Below the pieces are notes generated by a model. The model searched no databases and was not told the origin of the DNA. It worked only from the letters and a program-made list of their open reading frames with translations. DNA of 64,000 bases from Eubacteriales bacterium (GTDB lineage: Bacteria; Bacillota; Clostridia; Christensenellales; CAG-138): NCBI GenBank assembly GCA_028694155.1, contig JAQUTY010000005.1, forward strand, positions 62,001-126,000, given 5' to 3'. Each line of letters begins with the position of its first letter. The first letter of the stretch is position 1. Both the position numbers and the translations under genes were made by a program. Shown one piece after another: positions 17,927 through 25,571 of this stretch.

Positions 17927-17957
17927 GCGGCGGAGAAAGATCGTCTCCCTCCGCCGC
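17927..17957 (-). promoter_or_regulatory. GC-rich hairpin before DNA polymerase
   Basis: The arms GCGGCGGAG and CTCCGCCGC are perfectly complementary (9 pairs, 13-base loop). The hairpin lies between the stop of the 47-residue gene and the ribosome site of the polymerase gene. It lacks a following T run on the minus strand, so it is more likely an attenuator or mRNA-stability element than a full terminator. Confidence 0.5.
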
Positions 17958-17966
17958 ACGTTCAGA

Positions 17967-18110
17967 TTACTGCTTGTCTTCGGCTTTCCTGCGTTTTTTC
18001 TCCCTATGGTCTTCAATGGCATACTTCACGATGATAACGATGTTGCTAATGAAGTATCCGACAACGGAGCCGAAACACACGGAGAGCATAATTGACTGGA
18101 TTTCCGTCAT
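17967..18110 (-). CDS. Small single-span membrane protein
   Basis: A 47-residue protein with segment IMLSVCFGSVVGYFISNIVI as one transmembrane helix and a basic tail EKKRRKAEDK. GGGAGG lies nine bases before the ATG. It sits between the DUF2815 and polymerase genes on the same strand. Function unknown. Confidence 0.6.
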   Translation of the reverse strand: MTEIQSIMLSVCFGSVVGYFISNIVIIVKYAIEDHREKKRRKAEDKQ

Positions 18111-18125
18111 AATGTACGCCCTCCC

Positions 18126-18698
18126 TTAACCCAGGAAGTCATCGTCGGCGTCGGACTGATAGCCGTCGCTAAAATCGTCTTCAGCTTTCGCTTTGCCGCC
18201 GAGGGATTCGCCGTCCTTGATTTTCTGGATGTTCTGAAGACCGCAGGCAACGCCTTTATTCCCGTTAGAATTAAAAGCATAGAAGCTGAGAGACACACGG
18301 GCATACACGCCGGAGTAGATTTCCGAGGTGTCGAAGATGGGCTGGCAGTGGACATCCACGACGCCGGGAGCATTATTGCTGTTGGCGTTTACGAACCAGC
18401 AACCCTTGTACGCCTCATCGTCCGGGCGCTCGATGTCGCCGTCGCGGAGGGGCGTTTTCAGAGTGGAGAGCGGAGGCACGGTCTTGCCGCTGCCGCGCAG
18501 TTTGCCCTGGCCTTCCTCGTAGGCCGCCTGAATAGCCGCCTTGATCTTAGTCACGGTGACGGTGTCGGACTTAGGGATAAGTACGGAGGTGGAGAACTTC
18601 GGTGCGCCGCCGTTGATGGATTTTGCTTGCCAGATATTTGCGTAGGAAAGACGGGCAAGGCCGGTTACTACTTTTGTGGGGTTAACAGTATTTGTCAT
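18126..18698 (-). CDS. DUF2815 single-strand DNA-binding protein
   Basis: A 190-residue protein opening MTNTVNPTKVVTGLARLSYA, with KFSTSVLIPKSD and ARVSLSFYAFNSNGNKGVAC. It matches DUF2815, an OB-fold family regarded as a T7 gp2.5-like ssDNA-binding protein. It has an acidic tail rich in D and E (residues about 165-190), as in many SSBs. AAGGAG precedes the start. It lies between the DUF2800 nuclease-like gene and the polymerase, a standard phage replication order. Confidence 0.85.
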   Translation of the reverse strand: MTNTVNPTKVVTGLARLSYANIWQAKSINGGAPKFSTSVLIPKSDTVTVTKIKAAIQAAYEEGQGKLRGSGKTVPPLSTLKTPLRDGDIERPDDEAYKGCWFVNANSNNAPGVVDVHCQPIFDTSEIYSGVYARVSLSFYAFNSNGNKGVACGLQNIQKIKDGESLGGKAKAEDDFSDGYQSDADDDFLG

Positions 18699-18711
18699 GA
18701 TAATAATCTCC

Positions 18712-19815
18712 TTAATTTTCGTTTGGGTCGGCGAAGTCATCCGCCGCCGTGTTTAGTTCGTTACGCTTGTCCGATGCCGGAACAAGCACAGGTTTGCCTT
18801 CGGGTTTGCAGGTCAGTCCGCCGAGTAGTTCATCAAACCTCTTCCTGCCGAGAAGCGAGGTCATTGCCGTTATGCCGAGCAGCTTGTGTTCATAGGGGTC
18901 GTATCCCGCGTCCTTGACTGCGGCCGCAGCGGCATCATCATCTGTGTACTTGCGGTTGCTTCTGCCGGCCACAACCTTCCAACCGTCATACTTCGTTCCG
19001 GAAAGTGCCTGGGCAAGAGCGTAGTCCTTGACATCCGACGCCCAGGAAACCAGTTCGTCGATTTTGCCGAGGATGTCCGCTACCTCGCAGACTTGCAGCA
19101 AAGCGGGGTCTGTGAAGTCATAGGCGGCAAGCGCCATATTTGCTTCGGCTCTGGCTCTGCATTCCGCTTTCGCTTTGCAGAACCGGCAGTGGTCGCCGGC
19201 CGTATAGCTGCCTTTGCCGTCCCATGCGAGTTTCGCTGCCGGGACAAGCACGGTTTCCGCCCATTCGGTGAGAGCCTCTGCGGTCGTCTCCCAGGTCTGC
19301 ACATTTCCGAGCCTCGGCTGATAGATGCTCATTCGCACGGTATCGAACCGATAAAGGAAGTCGAACATCCGCATGGCACCGAGCGAATAAATACGAAGCT
19401 GGTCATTTTCTGCCGCATCGACCTTTACGCCGCGCCCGCTTTTAAGATCGATGATGTGCAGGATGCCGTCCGACACGATAAGCGCGTCGCAGGTGCCGAA
19501 GCATTCCGGGACATAGAGGAAACAGTCAACACGCTGCTCGACAAACACAGCCGGGTCTTTGAGTCCTTCTGTCTGCTCCATTACGAAGTCGGCGTAATCG
19601 GATGTGTACTCATCCATTTCCGCGTCGTCGCAAGCAGGAGCGTTTTTGGCTCTGCCGAGCCGGTGGTTGAGTTTCCCCTCTGCCACACTGTGGGCAAGGG
19701 TGCCTTCAGAGGCGTAGCTTGATACCGTGTCCGCGAGGAACTCTGTAAGCCGAGCCGACGGCGGACACGCAATCCACCTGTGGCTTGCCGAGGGAGAGAG
19801 GAGTGCGTGGCTCAT
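18712..19815 (-). CDS. DUF2800 PD-(D/E)xK nuclease-like protein
   Basis: A 367-residue protein opening MSHALLSPSASHRWIACPPS. The segment GTCDALIVSDGILHIIDLKSGRG supplies the D...D-x-K core of a PD-(D/E)xK nuclease, and CRFCKAKAECRARAE gives a Cys cluster like that of AddB/Cas4-type nucleases. It belongs to DUF2800. It probably acts with the ssDNA-binding protein downstream in phage recombination or replication. Its start overlaps the end of the preceding 108-residue gene. Confidence 0.87.
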   Translation of the reverse strand: MSHALLSPSASHRWIACPPSARLTEFLADTVSSYASEGTLAHSVAEGKLNHRLGRAKNAPACDDAEMDEYTSDYADFVMEQTEGLKDPAVFVEQRVDCFLYVPECFGTCDALIVSDGILHIIDLKSGRGVKVDAAENDQLRIYSLGAMRMFDFLYRFDTVRMSIYQPRLGNVQTWETTAEALTEWAETVLVPAAKLAWDGKGSYTAGDHCRFCKAKAECRARAEANMALAAYDFTDPALLQVCEVADILGKIDELVSWASDVKDYALAQALSGTKYDGWKVVAGRSNRKYTDDDAAAAAVKDAGYDPYEHKLLGITAMTSLLGRKRFDELLGGLTCKPEGKPVLVPASDKRNELNTAADDFADPNEN

Positions 19816-20138
19816 AACAGCGCCCTCGCTTCCTCCATGAGCTCTTCATAGAACTCACTTTCAACCTCGGACAGCTTTTCACAGCCGTGGCTTTCAAGCA
19901 GCTTCTTTACCTCCGCCGTTTTTCCGCCGCGGGATACCTCCGCCAGTAGAGCGCGGACTTCGGCAAGCTCCGGGGTCTTCTTCTGAGGTGCTTTGGGAGC
20001 GGGACTGCCAACCTCGTCTGCCTTGAGCGCTGTACTCAGCTTCGTCACGCTGCCAGCCAGCGAGGTGAGTTCCGAGATTACACGCGCCAGAGTTTCCGCG
20101 ATGTTGACCAGTTCGTTCCCGATTTCGGTGATTGTCAT
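19812..20138 (-). CDS. Conserved phage protein upstream of DUF2800
   Basis: A 108-residue protein with a helical N-terminus (MTITEIGNELVNIAETLARV), a Pro/Lys linker and a SAP-like C-terminal part (AEVRALLAEVSRGGKTAEVK, KLLESHGCEKL). Database entries of this type have been mislabelled as rRNA biogenesis protein Rrp5, which is not credible. The start lies 39 bases downstream of RNA motif copy 1, with CGGAGG as ribosome site. Possible accessory protein of the DUF2800 nuclease. Confidence 0.68.
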   Translation of the reverse strand: MTITEIGNELVNIAETLARVISELTSLAGSVTKLSTALKADEVGSPAPKAPQKKTPELAEVRALLAEVSRGGKTAEVKKLLESHGCEKLSEVESEFYEELMEEARALL

Positions 20139-20176
20139 TCGGTTTACCTCCGTTTCTTATTTGTGAGAGGTCTTGT

Positions 20177-20220
20177 CCCTCTCCACCTCGTACAGGACAG
20201 GCGGAGAGGGAAACCGTACC
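20177..20220 (-). ncRNA. Covarying hairpin RNA motif, copy 1
   Basis: Plus-strand arms CCCTCTCC and GGAGAGGG (8 pairs) enclose ACCTCGTACAGGACAGGC and are followed by AAACCGTACC. Compared with copy 2 at 15869-15912, three stem pairs change on both sides while the 18-base loop differs at one position. It lies 39 bases upstream of the start at 20138, the same spacing as copy 2. Confidence 0.62.
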
Positions 20221-20232
20221 GAAACGCAGAAA

Positions 20233-20805
20233 TTATTCGAAATAGTTTTTGAGAGCGGGATTTTCAAGGAGTGTCCTGGCGAGTTTCTTCACGCGCTTGC
20301 GGATAGCGCCTTCGCTCAGACCGCACTCCTCCGCAATCTTAGCCTTGGTCTTATCACTCAGAAGCTCGTCCCACAGATACCGCTCGTCCGGGGTAAGGAC
20401 GTCAACAGCTATGCGAATGGATGTGACGGTTTCCTTTTTTATAAGGAATTCAACGGGCTCGTCCGCATCGTCAGGGATGTCGAAACCGCTCTCCTCTCCG
20501 TCATCGGTGCGGGACATGGGCTTATCGATTTCGATGTCGCCATGCTTGGCGGCTCTCGCCGTCCAGCGTTCTTGCAACTTGAGGTCGGCGGCGTTTGCCT
20601 TGTGGGTGTCATCTCCCATCGTGTTTCTTGGGAGGCGTATCGCCACCTCGCGGTCGGGACTGTAATACCAGCGTTGAATGAAGGGGTTGTCCACCGTTGG
20701 TGTTTCTGCCGGGGCGAAGCACTCCTGTCGGGTGCATTCGACCGTTTCTCCGCTCTGGCGCATACGGTAGTAGTGGCAGTAGTGAAGGCTTTGGTAGTTT
20801 TTCAT
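20233..20805 (-). CDS. Sigma-70 region 4-like phage regulator
   Basis: A 190-residue protein opening MKNYQSLHYCHYYRMRQSGE, with AGGAGG upstream. The C-terminal 65 residues form a sigma region 4-like HTH (LTPDERYLWDELLSDKTKAK, ECGLSEGAIRKRVKKLA). It is the first gene of the minus-strand replication operon and may control it. The middle carries an acidic insert (DDGEESGFDIPDDADEP). It could also be a sigma-like HTH protein without sigma activity. Confidence 0.75.
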   Translation of the reverse strand: MKNYQSLHYCHYYRMRQSGETVECTRQECFAPAETPTVDNPFIQRWYYSPDREVAIRLPRNTMGDDTHKANAADLKLQERWTARAAKHGDIEIDKPMSRTDDGEESGFDIPDDADEPVEFLIKKETVTSIRIAVDVLTPDERYLWDELLSDKTKAKIAEECGLSEGAIRKRVKKLARTLLENPALKNYFE

Positions 20806-20858
20806 GGTGTTTCCTCCTGTGATTTGCCGGGGCTTCAGCGGCGGAGGAAACAAATAAA

Positions 20859-20885
20859 GGGTCTGCATCCGATGGACACAGACCC
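20859..20885 (-). promoter_or_regulatory. Leader hairpin, possible attenuator
   Basis: On the minus strand GGGTCTG and CAGACCC form a 7-pair stem with a 13-base loop, followed by TTTATTTG. It lies about 55 bases before the sigma-like gene start. This looks like a leader attenuator. Confidence 0.45.
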
Positions 20886-20916
20886 CGTTTCGCCTAAAAT
20901 GAGCGCACGAAACTAA

Positions 20917-20986
20917 GGTGGTGGCACATCGGAGCTTCGGCGGCGGTCTTTATCACCGCTCCCGAAACCTCTATGTAACCTCCACC
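20917..20986 (-). ncRNA. Nested-stem leader structure
   Basis: On the minus strand, nested complementary segments can form one long arm: GGTGG with CCACC (outer), ACAT with ATGT, TCGGGAGC with GCTCCGA, and an inner GCGGT with ACCGC that partly competes. It lies in the leader of the minus-strand phage operon. I could not match it to a riboswitch class I know. Prediction from pairing only. Confidence 0.35.
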
Positions 20987-21031
20987 GCTTCATGGCCACT
21001 CAGCGATGTGATATATTGTCAGAGCCGAATA

Positions 21032-21050
21032 ATCCGCGGCTCCCGCGGAT
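21032..21050. repeat. Perfect short palindrome between divergent operons
   Basis: The sequence ATCCGCGG CTC CCGCGGAT has 8-pair arms and a 3-base spacer. It lies in the region separating the minus-strand phage operon from the plus-strand defence operon. It may be an operator or a stable hairpin; no T tract follows on either strand. Confidence 0.4.
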
Positions 21051-21124
21051 GCGGTATCAGAAAGGACAAATTTGCACGACCATAATTAATCTTGCGAACA
21101 CAAATATGAAATGCACAAAACGGG

Positions 21125-21153
21125 TAGAAATTTTCATAAAAGTGTGATAGAAT
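21125..21153 (+). promoter_or_regulatory. Weak candidate promoter of the defence operon
   Basis: TAGAAA (21125-21130) and TAGAAT (21148-21153) are separated by 17 bases, with TG before the -10. A leader of about 140 bases follows before the first gene. It contains the 9-base direct repeat GTAGGCTTG at 21169 and 21270. Weak match to consensus. Confidence 0.3.
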
Positions 21154-21293
21154 ATACAGGCGTATCGTGTAGGCTTGTCCTTTTCGCAGAAGCCGGTGTG
21201 TTTCGTCGACTTCTGTATTCATTATAGAAAATCGACTCGGTACAGACTGGTAGTGACGGGTAGCCTTCGGTAGGCTTGGGTAGGAGGAGTAAA

Positions 21294-22367
21294 ATGGAGT
21301 TTTCAGAATTTGCAAATCTGCTATTCCCAATGGTCGGTACGGGTGACAGCACCAGTGCTTTTACAAAAACACTATTTGAGTCAATTTCTACCGAAGAAGG
21401 GTATGCGGTCTTGGAAGATTGCAAGCCAAATACATACAAGGCTTACTTTAATGGACATACGAAAATAACAAAGTTATCGCAAAGAATCTCGGTATTTCTC
21501 GAACCTGAGATTTTCCCTGAGTATTTTAGTGACTTTTCTGATGCTACCATGCAGAGCATCTGCGACAGTTTTCAACCGTATGTGCCTGATATTGGGCTTC
21601 ATAACGCCGGAGAAAAACTTGCAGAGCTGTTTGCCTCAATTATCAAAGATGCGGCATCGACAAAGAAAAAAGGTACCCCAAGGGGTACCACAGAAGAGTC
21701 TCCATCTGCAAATCAAGAACTGAACGATGCAATTCTTAGAAGCGGCAAAGCTGTGGCAGATGCATGGAGTTCTGCCATAAAACATTTGTTGGATGATGAC
21801 AAACGATTACTTGAAAGATTTAAATCCGACAGTGATGATGTCCTTCGATATATCATAGATCATGACCCTTCCGCCGAAGCCACATCCATCACCCTCGTTG
21901 ATGAAATTGCTGCAATTGATCGAACCTGGCAATACGATTTGCGGAAGATAAAAGATAATGAGTTGCGGAATCTTGTGCTTGATACCCTCAAGGTGCTGAA
22001 TGAATATACCTACTACCTTTCAGAGAAGTTCCTGCGCGCCATCCCCGGCAGAAGCGTGTTATGGTTCCGAAACGAATCTCTGGAAGAAGGAGATCAACTG
22101 CGAGAAGTTTTGCGACCACAAACGGTACGGTTGCGTAAGGAAATAGCAGAGCTTTATAAAAAGCTGTTTCCCATCCCAGAAGACAACTTCTCGGAAGATC
22201 CCGAAACAATAGAGGCGGAGGTCGTGGATGACTACGAGCCATCAGGTGCCGCCGATGATAAGGAAGATAAAAAAATAACCGTTATTCAGCACCAGACGAA
22301 TGTTGTTCAGAATGGAGAGAACAACATCAATTTGTCGAATAACGGTACAATGAATTTCAATCTTTAA
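21294..22367 (+). CDS. Unknown protein 1 of ATPase defence operon, Asn/Gly-rich tail
   Basis: A 357-residue soluble protein with GGAGGAG seven bases before its ATG. Residues about 1-120 form a compact domain (FTKTLFESISTEEGYAVLED, TYKAYFNGHTKITKLSQRIS). The middle is helical and charged. An acidic linker (about 300-325) leads to the final 32 residues, ending NNINLSNNGTMNFNL, rich in Asn, Val and Gly. A similar stretch opens the next gene's product. No named domain is recognised. Position 12 bases before the next gene indicates joint translation. Probable partner or sensor in a three-component system. Confidence 0.75.
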   Translation: MEFSEFANLLFPMVGTGDSTSAFTKTLFESISTEEGYAVLEDCKPNTYKAYFNGHTKITKLSQRISVFLEPEIFPEYFSDFSDATMQSICDSFQPYVPDIGLHNAGEKLAELFASIIKDAASTKKKGTPRGTTEESPSANQELNDAILRSGKAVADAWSSAIKHLLDDDKRLLERFKSDSDDVLRYIIDHDPSAEATSITLVDEIAAIDRTWQYDLRKIKDNELRNLVLDTLKVLNEYTYYLSEKFLRAIPGRSVLWFRNESLEEGDQLREVLRPQTVRLRKEIAELYKKLFPIPEDNFSEDPETIEAEVVDDYEPSGAADDKEDKKITVIQHQTNVVQNGENNINLSNNGTMNFNL

Positions 22368-22379
22368 GGAGGACGGCGC

Positions 22380-23027
22380 ATGGGCAACGAAATAACTGTA
22401 AAGAAAGCCGATTCAACCATCACTCCGACCACTCAGCAGACAGGAAAAACAAATGTCAATGTTACCAACGAAAACGGCGGCATAGTAAATTTCAACATTA
22501 CATACCCACAAAACACGCCAAGTGTCAGCGCCGAGCAGCTCATGGCGGTTCAGTCTTTCAGTAAGGAATACTATCAACTGGTTGTCACCTGCGAAGAGGA
22601 TGTATTTAAGGATAATATTGTCACGGTGCCAGTCGGTCGTGCGCTAACAAAACATCTTGTCCCCAAAGAGATATTTGATAGATGTTCCACCCTCTCCGAT
22701 GAGGGAAAAGCGGAGTTAATGAGGTTTCCTGCAATAATCTGCCGTGAGAACACAGAAATGAAAGGCACGACAGACCCAAATCAATGGGCAATGTTCGCCT
22801 ACATAAAGATGATACAGATTGCCGGAAAGAACATAAAAATCGCATTTCATCCTCTCGCGCCGATACAGCAGCAGAAATTGTGCGACAAACGCAATGCCGT
22901 GTTTTTTGACCTGAACGTGGATTGTGCCATTACCGACCTCAACCACAGTGCGTGGTCGGTTCATAAAGTTAATGTATTTGAGGCTCTGGACGAAGCCGGG
23001 ATTCCTGGCATACCCAGACCTATGTAA
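22380..23027 (+). CDS. Unknown protein 2 of ATPase defence operon, Asn/Gly-rich N-terminus
   Basis: A 215-residue protein with GGAGG upstream. Residues about 5-42 are a low-complexity tail (TNVNVTNENGGIVNFNITY) that resembles the end of the preceding protein. Residues about 55-215 are a mixed globular domain with CEEDVFKDNIVTVPVGRALT and NAVFFDLNVDCAITDLNHSA. No family recognised. It precedes the ATPase by 12 bases. In ABC three-component systems a small middle component sits in this place; whether this protein belongs there is inference. Confidence 0.75.
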   Translation: MGNEITVKKADSTITPTTQQTGKTNVNVTNENGGIVNFNITYPQNTPSVSAEQLMAVQSFSKEYYQLVVTCEEDVFKDNIVTVPVGRALTKHLVPKEIFDRCSTLSDEGKAELMRFPAIICRENTEMKGTTDPNQWAMFAYIKMIQIAGKNIKIAFHPLAPIQQQKLCDKRNAVFFDLNVDCAITDLNHSAWSVHKVNVFEALDEAGIPGIPRPM

Positions 23028-23039
23028 GGAGGTGCCTTT

Positions 23040-25355
23040 GTGAGTAAAATTCCATCAGAAATAATCCGCATTGACTTGTCTGACGCAAGTTACAAAGGCA
23101 CGAACTCCTGTACGGAGCAACTGACCTATGTGAACTTCTTCTTTGGCAACAATGGTACGGGAAAATCTACCGTGGCAAAAGCCATACAAAGCGGCACCGG
23201 CGTTACCTACGCTCCCGGCAGAGGCTTTGGGGATTATTTACCGCTGGTCTACAATCAAGCTTTCATTGACGGTAATTTTCGGAATTACCGTAATATGCCG
23301 GGAGTTTTTACTCTGAACGCAAAAAACGATGCCGCGCAAAAGCTGATTGACGAAAAAACAGCGGCTCGTGGTGAAGCGCGTAAAGCAAAAACTGCAGCCA
23401 CTGAGCAACGGGATAGGAAAACGGCGGCCAGAACGAAGTTACAAAAGGATTTCTATAAAGAGTGCTGGGAACGTGAAGAAGCGTTTCGCACAGAATTTGA
23501 AAAGACGCAGGACGGCAAGGGCAAATCAAAGCCGTTCACGGAAGAAATTATGCGCCATGCGCCGAAAGATACGGACATCGAGGAACTGCGGAGATTATAT
23601 GATTCTGCATACTCCGACACGGCAAAGCGATATTCACGCTTTTCTTCTGTCGAGGATACAGCAGTCTTGGATTCACTCGATGGAAGCGACGTTTTGTCTC
23701 TGGCAATCGTAAACAGTGCGACTACGGAATTGGCAGAATTTCTACGCGACATCGGTGCTACTCAATGGATGCGCCAGGGTCACGATGCCTATACCGAACA
23801 CGCAGACGGTCGCTGCCCATATTGCAGGAGAAAATTGGATGACGATTTCGAGCAGACCGTAATCGACAGCTTTGATGACAGATACCAGAAAAACCTTGCT
23901 CGCCTGGATGAATTTTTGACTCTCTACAGGAAAACGGCAAACGACCTGTATATGCCTCTGGAGACTTTCCCGAGCGAAGTCTACCCCAAAATCGACATAA
24001 AGCCGCTTTCCGACAAGCTGGTTGTTTTGAAAGCCGCGATTCAATCCAACGTTGAAACTATACGAGGAAAGCAGGAAGAACCGGCAAAGGTCGTAACACT
24101 GACGGAAATAGCGCCTATCCTAAAGGAAATTGTCAAAATCATATCCGGCTTTAACGCTTTGATTGACGCCAACAATGCTGTTGTTGATGCAGGACCGAAG
24201 AAAAGAGCCGAATGCACAGAATTGGCGTTTTCTCTACTGGCATTCCGGCTCAAGGATATCATTGCTGCATATAAAAAGAGTGATGCCGATCTGTGTACGG
24301 AAATCACCGGATTTGAAGGCGATATAACGACTCACTCGGAAGCACTTGAGAAAATCAACGCTGAATTGAAAGCAGCACGAAGTGATACGGTGGAAACCGA
24401 AACGGCTAAGGATAGCATTAATCTTATGTTGCGTGATTCCGGGATGCAGGGCTTCAGCCTGGAACCGAAACCCGGCGTAGACCATGTTTATGAAGTGCGC
24501 CGACCGGACGGTTCGATTGCCGAGAATTTGAGCGAAGGTGAAAAGAATTTTATTGCATTCCTTTATTTCTATCATCTTGTATATGGCAGTGAATCGGCGG
24601 ACGGAGAAGCAAGGGATAAGATAGTCGTCATTGATGACCCGGTTTCCAGTATGGACAGCGGCTGCCTTTTCATTGTGAGTACGCTTGTACGGCAGATGAT
24701 AGAGATTTGCCGAAATAATGCGGACAACCGCAACAGGACGATCGAGGGTAACTTTATCAAGCAGATTTTCATCCTTACGCACAACGCTTATTTTCATAGG
24801 GAGGTTACCTACAGCTATGTTCTCAAGTATGAGTATGTTTCATTTTATTTGATACGCAAGCTCGACTCGAAATCTTCAATAAAACTCTCAGACGATGTTA
24901 ATCCCAAGATACCGACGGAGCGAATGAATGTAAACCCTGTTAAAAACTCCTACGCCGCACTGTGGGACGAGTATAAGGAAATCAAGTCGGCAGTTCCGCT
25001 GATGAATGTCATCCGCCGAATCCTGGAGTATTATTTCCTACAGCTTTGCGGGTACGAGGGTGCCACCCTCCGCAAGGTCATACTGACAGACGGCAAAGCC
25101 AAGGGTAATTTTAAGGACGAAAACGGGAATGACGACGAAGAGAAATTCCAACTGGCGTCCGCGATGCTCGCCTATATTAACGCAAGCTCCGTCGGCATGA
25201 ACGATGGCATGGATTATGTTGAAGGATGCTTGAACGCTGCCGAGTGTAGAAGCATTTTTGAAATGATATTTACCTCCATGAATCAAAAACAGCACTACGA
25301 TATGATGATGTGTACAGATAATCAGAATGAAGGCATTGTCCGAGGAGGAGATTAA
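23040..25355 (+). CDS. RloC/PrrC-like AAA ATPase with zinc hook
   Basis: A 771-residue SMC/Rad50-like ATPase (AAA_13 type) starting at GTG 23040 after AAGGAGGTG. Walker A is GNNGTGKST (36-44), the ABC signature LSEGEKN lies near 497-503 and Walker B is IVVIDDPVSSMD (about 528-539). The long coiled coil carries a zinc-hook CPYC (259-262), as in RloC. Downstream, R659-R660-I-L-E663 and H752 could form the R-E-H triad of PrrC/RloC anticodon nucleases, but similar residues occur in other AAA_13 proteins. Likely an abortive-infection effector linked to the neighbouring restriction-modification genes. Confidence 0.85.
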   Translation: MSKIPSEIIRIDLSDASYKGTNSCTEQLTYVNFFFGNNGTGKSTVAKAIQSGTGVTYAPGRGFGDYLPLVYNQAFIDGNFRNYRNMPGVFTLNAKNDAAQKLIDEKTAARGEARKAKTAATEQRDRKTAARTKLQKDFYKECWEREEAFRTEFEKTQDGKGKSKPFTEEIMRHAPKDTDIEELRRLYDSAYSDTAKRYSRFSSVEDTAVLDSLDGSDVLSLAIVNSATTELAEFLRDIGATQWMRQGHDAYTEHADGRCPYCRRKLDDDFEQTVIDSFDDRYQKNLARLDEFLTLYRKTANDLYMPLETFPSEVYPKIDIKPLSDKLVVLKAAIQSNVETIRGKQEEPAKVVTLTEIAPILKEIVKIISGFNALIDANNAVVDAGPKKRAECTELAFSLLAFRLKDIIAAYKKSDADLCTEITGFEGDITTHSEALEKINAELKAARSDTVETETAKDSINLMLRDSGMQGFSLEPKPGVDHVYEVRRPDGSIAENLSEGEKNFIAFLYFYHLVYGSESADGEARDKIVVIDDPVSSMDSGCLFIVSTLVRQMIEICRNNADNRNRTIEGNFIKQIFILTHNAYFHREVTYSYVLKYEYVSFYLIRKLDSKSSIKLSDDVNPKIPTERMNVNPVKNSYAALWDEYKEIKSAVPLMNVIRRILEYYFLQLCGYEGATLRKVILTDGKAKGNFKDENGNDDEEKFQLASAMLAYINASSVGMNDGMDYVEGCLNAAECRSIFEMIFTSMNQKQHYDMMMCTDNQNEGIVRGGD

Positions 25356-25356
25356 T

Positions 25357-25563
25357 ATGGTGCGAATTAGTTACAACAAACTATGGAAAATGCTTATCGA
25401 CAAAGAAATGCAGAAAAGAGACCTGCAGGAGTCGGCTGGCATTAGCTCCGCCTCTATAGCAAAGCTTGGCAAAGGTGAAAACATCACTACCGATGTTTTG
25501 CTGAAAATCTGTGAGGCATTGAACTGCGACCTAAACGACATCATGGAAACCAAGAGAGATTAG
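25357..25563 (+). CDS. Small Cro/C1-type HTH regulator, copy A
   Basis: A 68-residue HTH protein with GAGGAGGAG upstream, starting two bases after the ATPase stop. The sequence YNKLWKMLIDKEMQKRDLQE followed by SAGISSASIAKLGKGENITT is a complete five-helix HTH. Two paralogues lie at 27578-27775 and 29634-29858. It probably autoregulates the defence operon or times the restriction genes, like C proteins of R-M systems. Confidence 0.88.
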   Translation: MVRISYNKLWKMLIDKEMQKRDLQESAGISSASIAKLGKGENITTDVLLKICEALNCDLNDIMETKRD

Positions 25564-25571
25564 GTGAGGTT

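Noticed and set aside
21019..21330. Minus-strand frame of 103 residues between divergent operons
   Set aside because: No ribosome site, no domain, and it overlaps the start of the defence operon; composition is that of an intergenic leader.
24234..24797. Minus-strand frame of 187 residues inside the ATPase gene
   Set aside because: Shadow of the RloC-like coding region, without start signals or domains.
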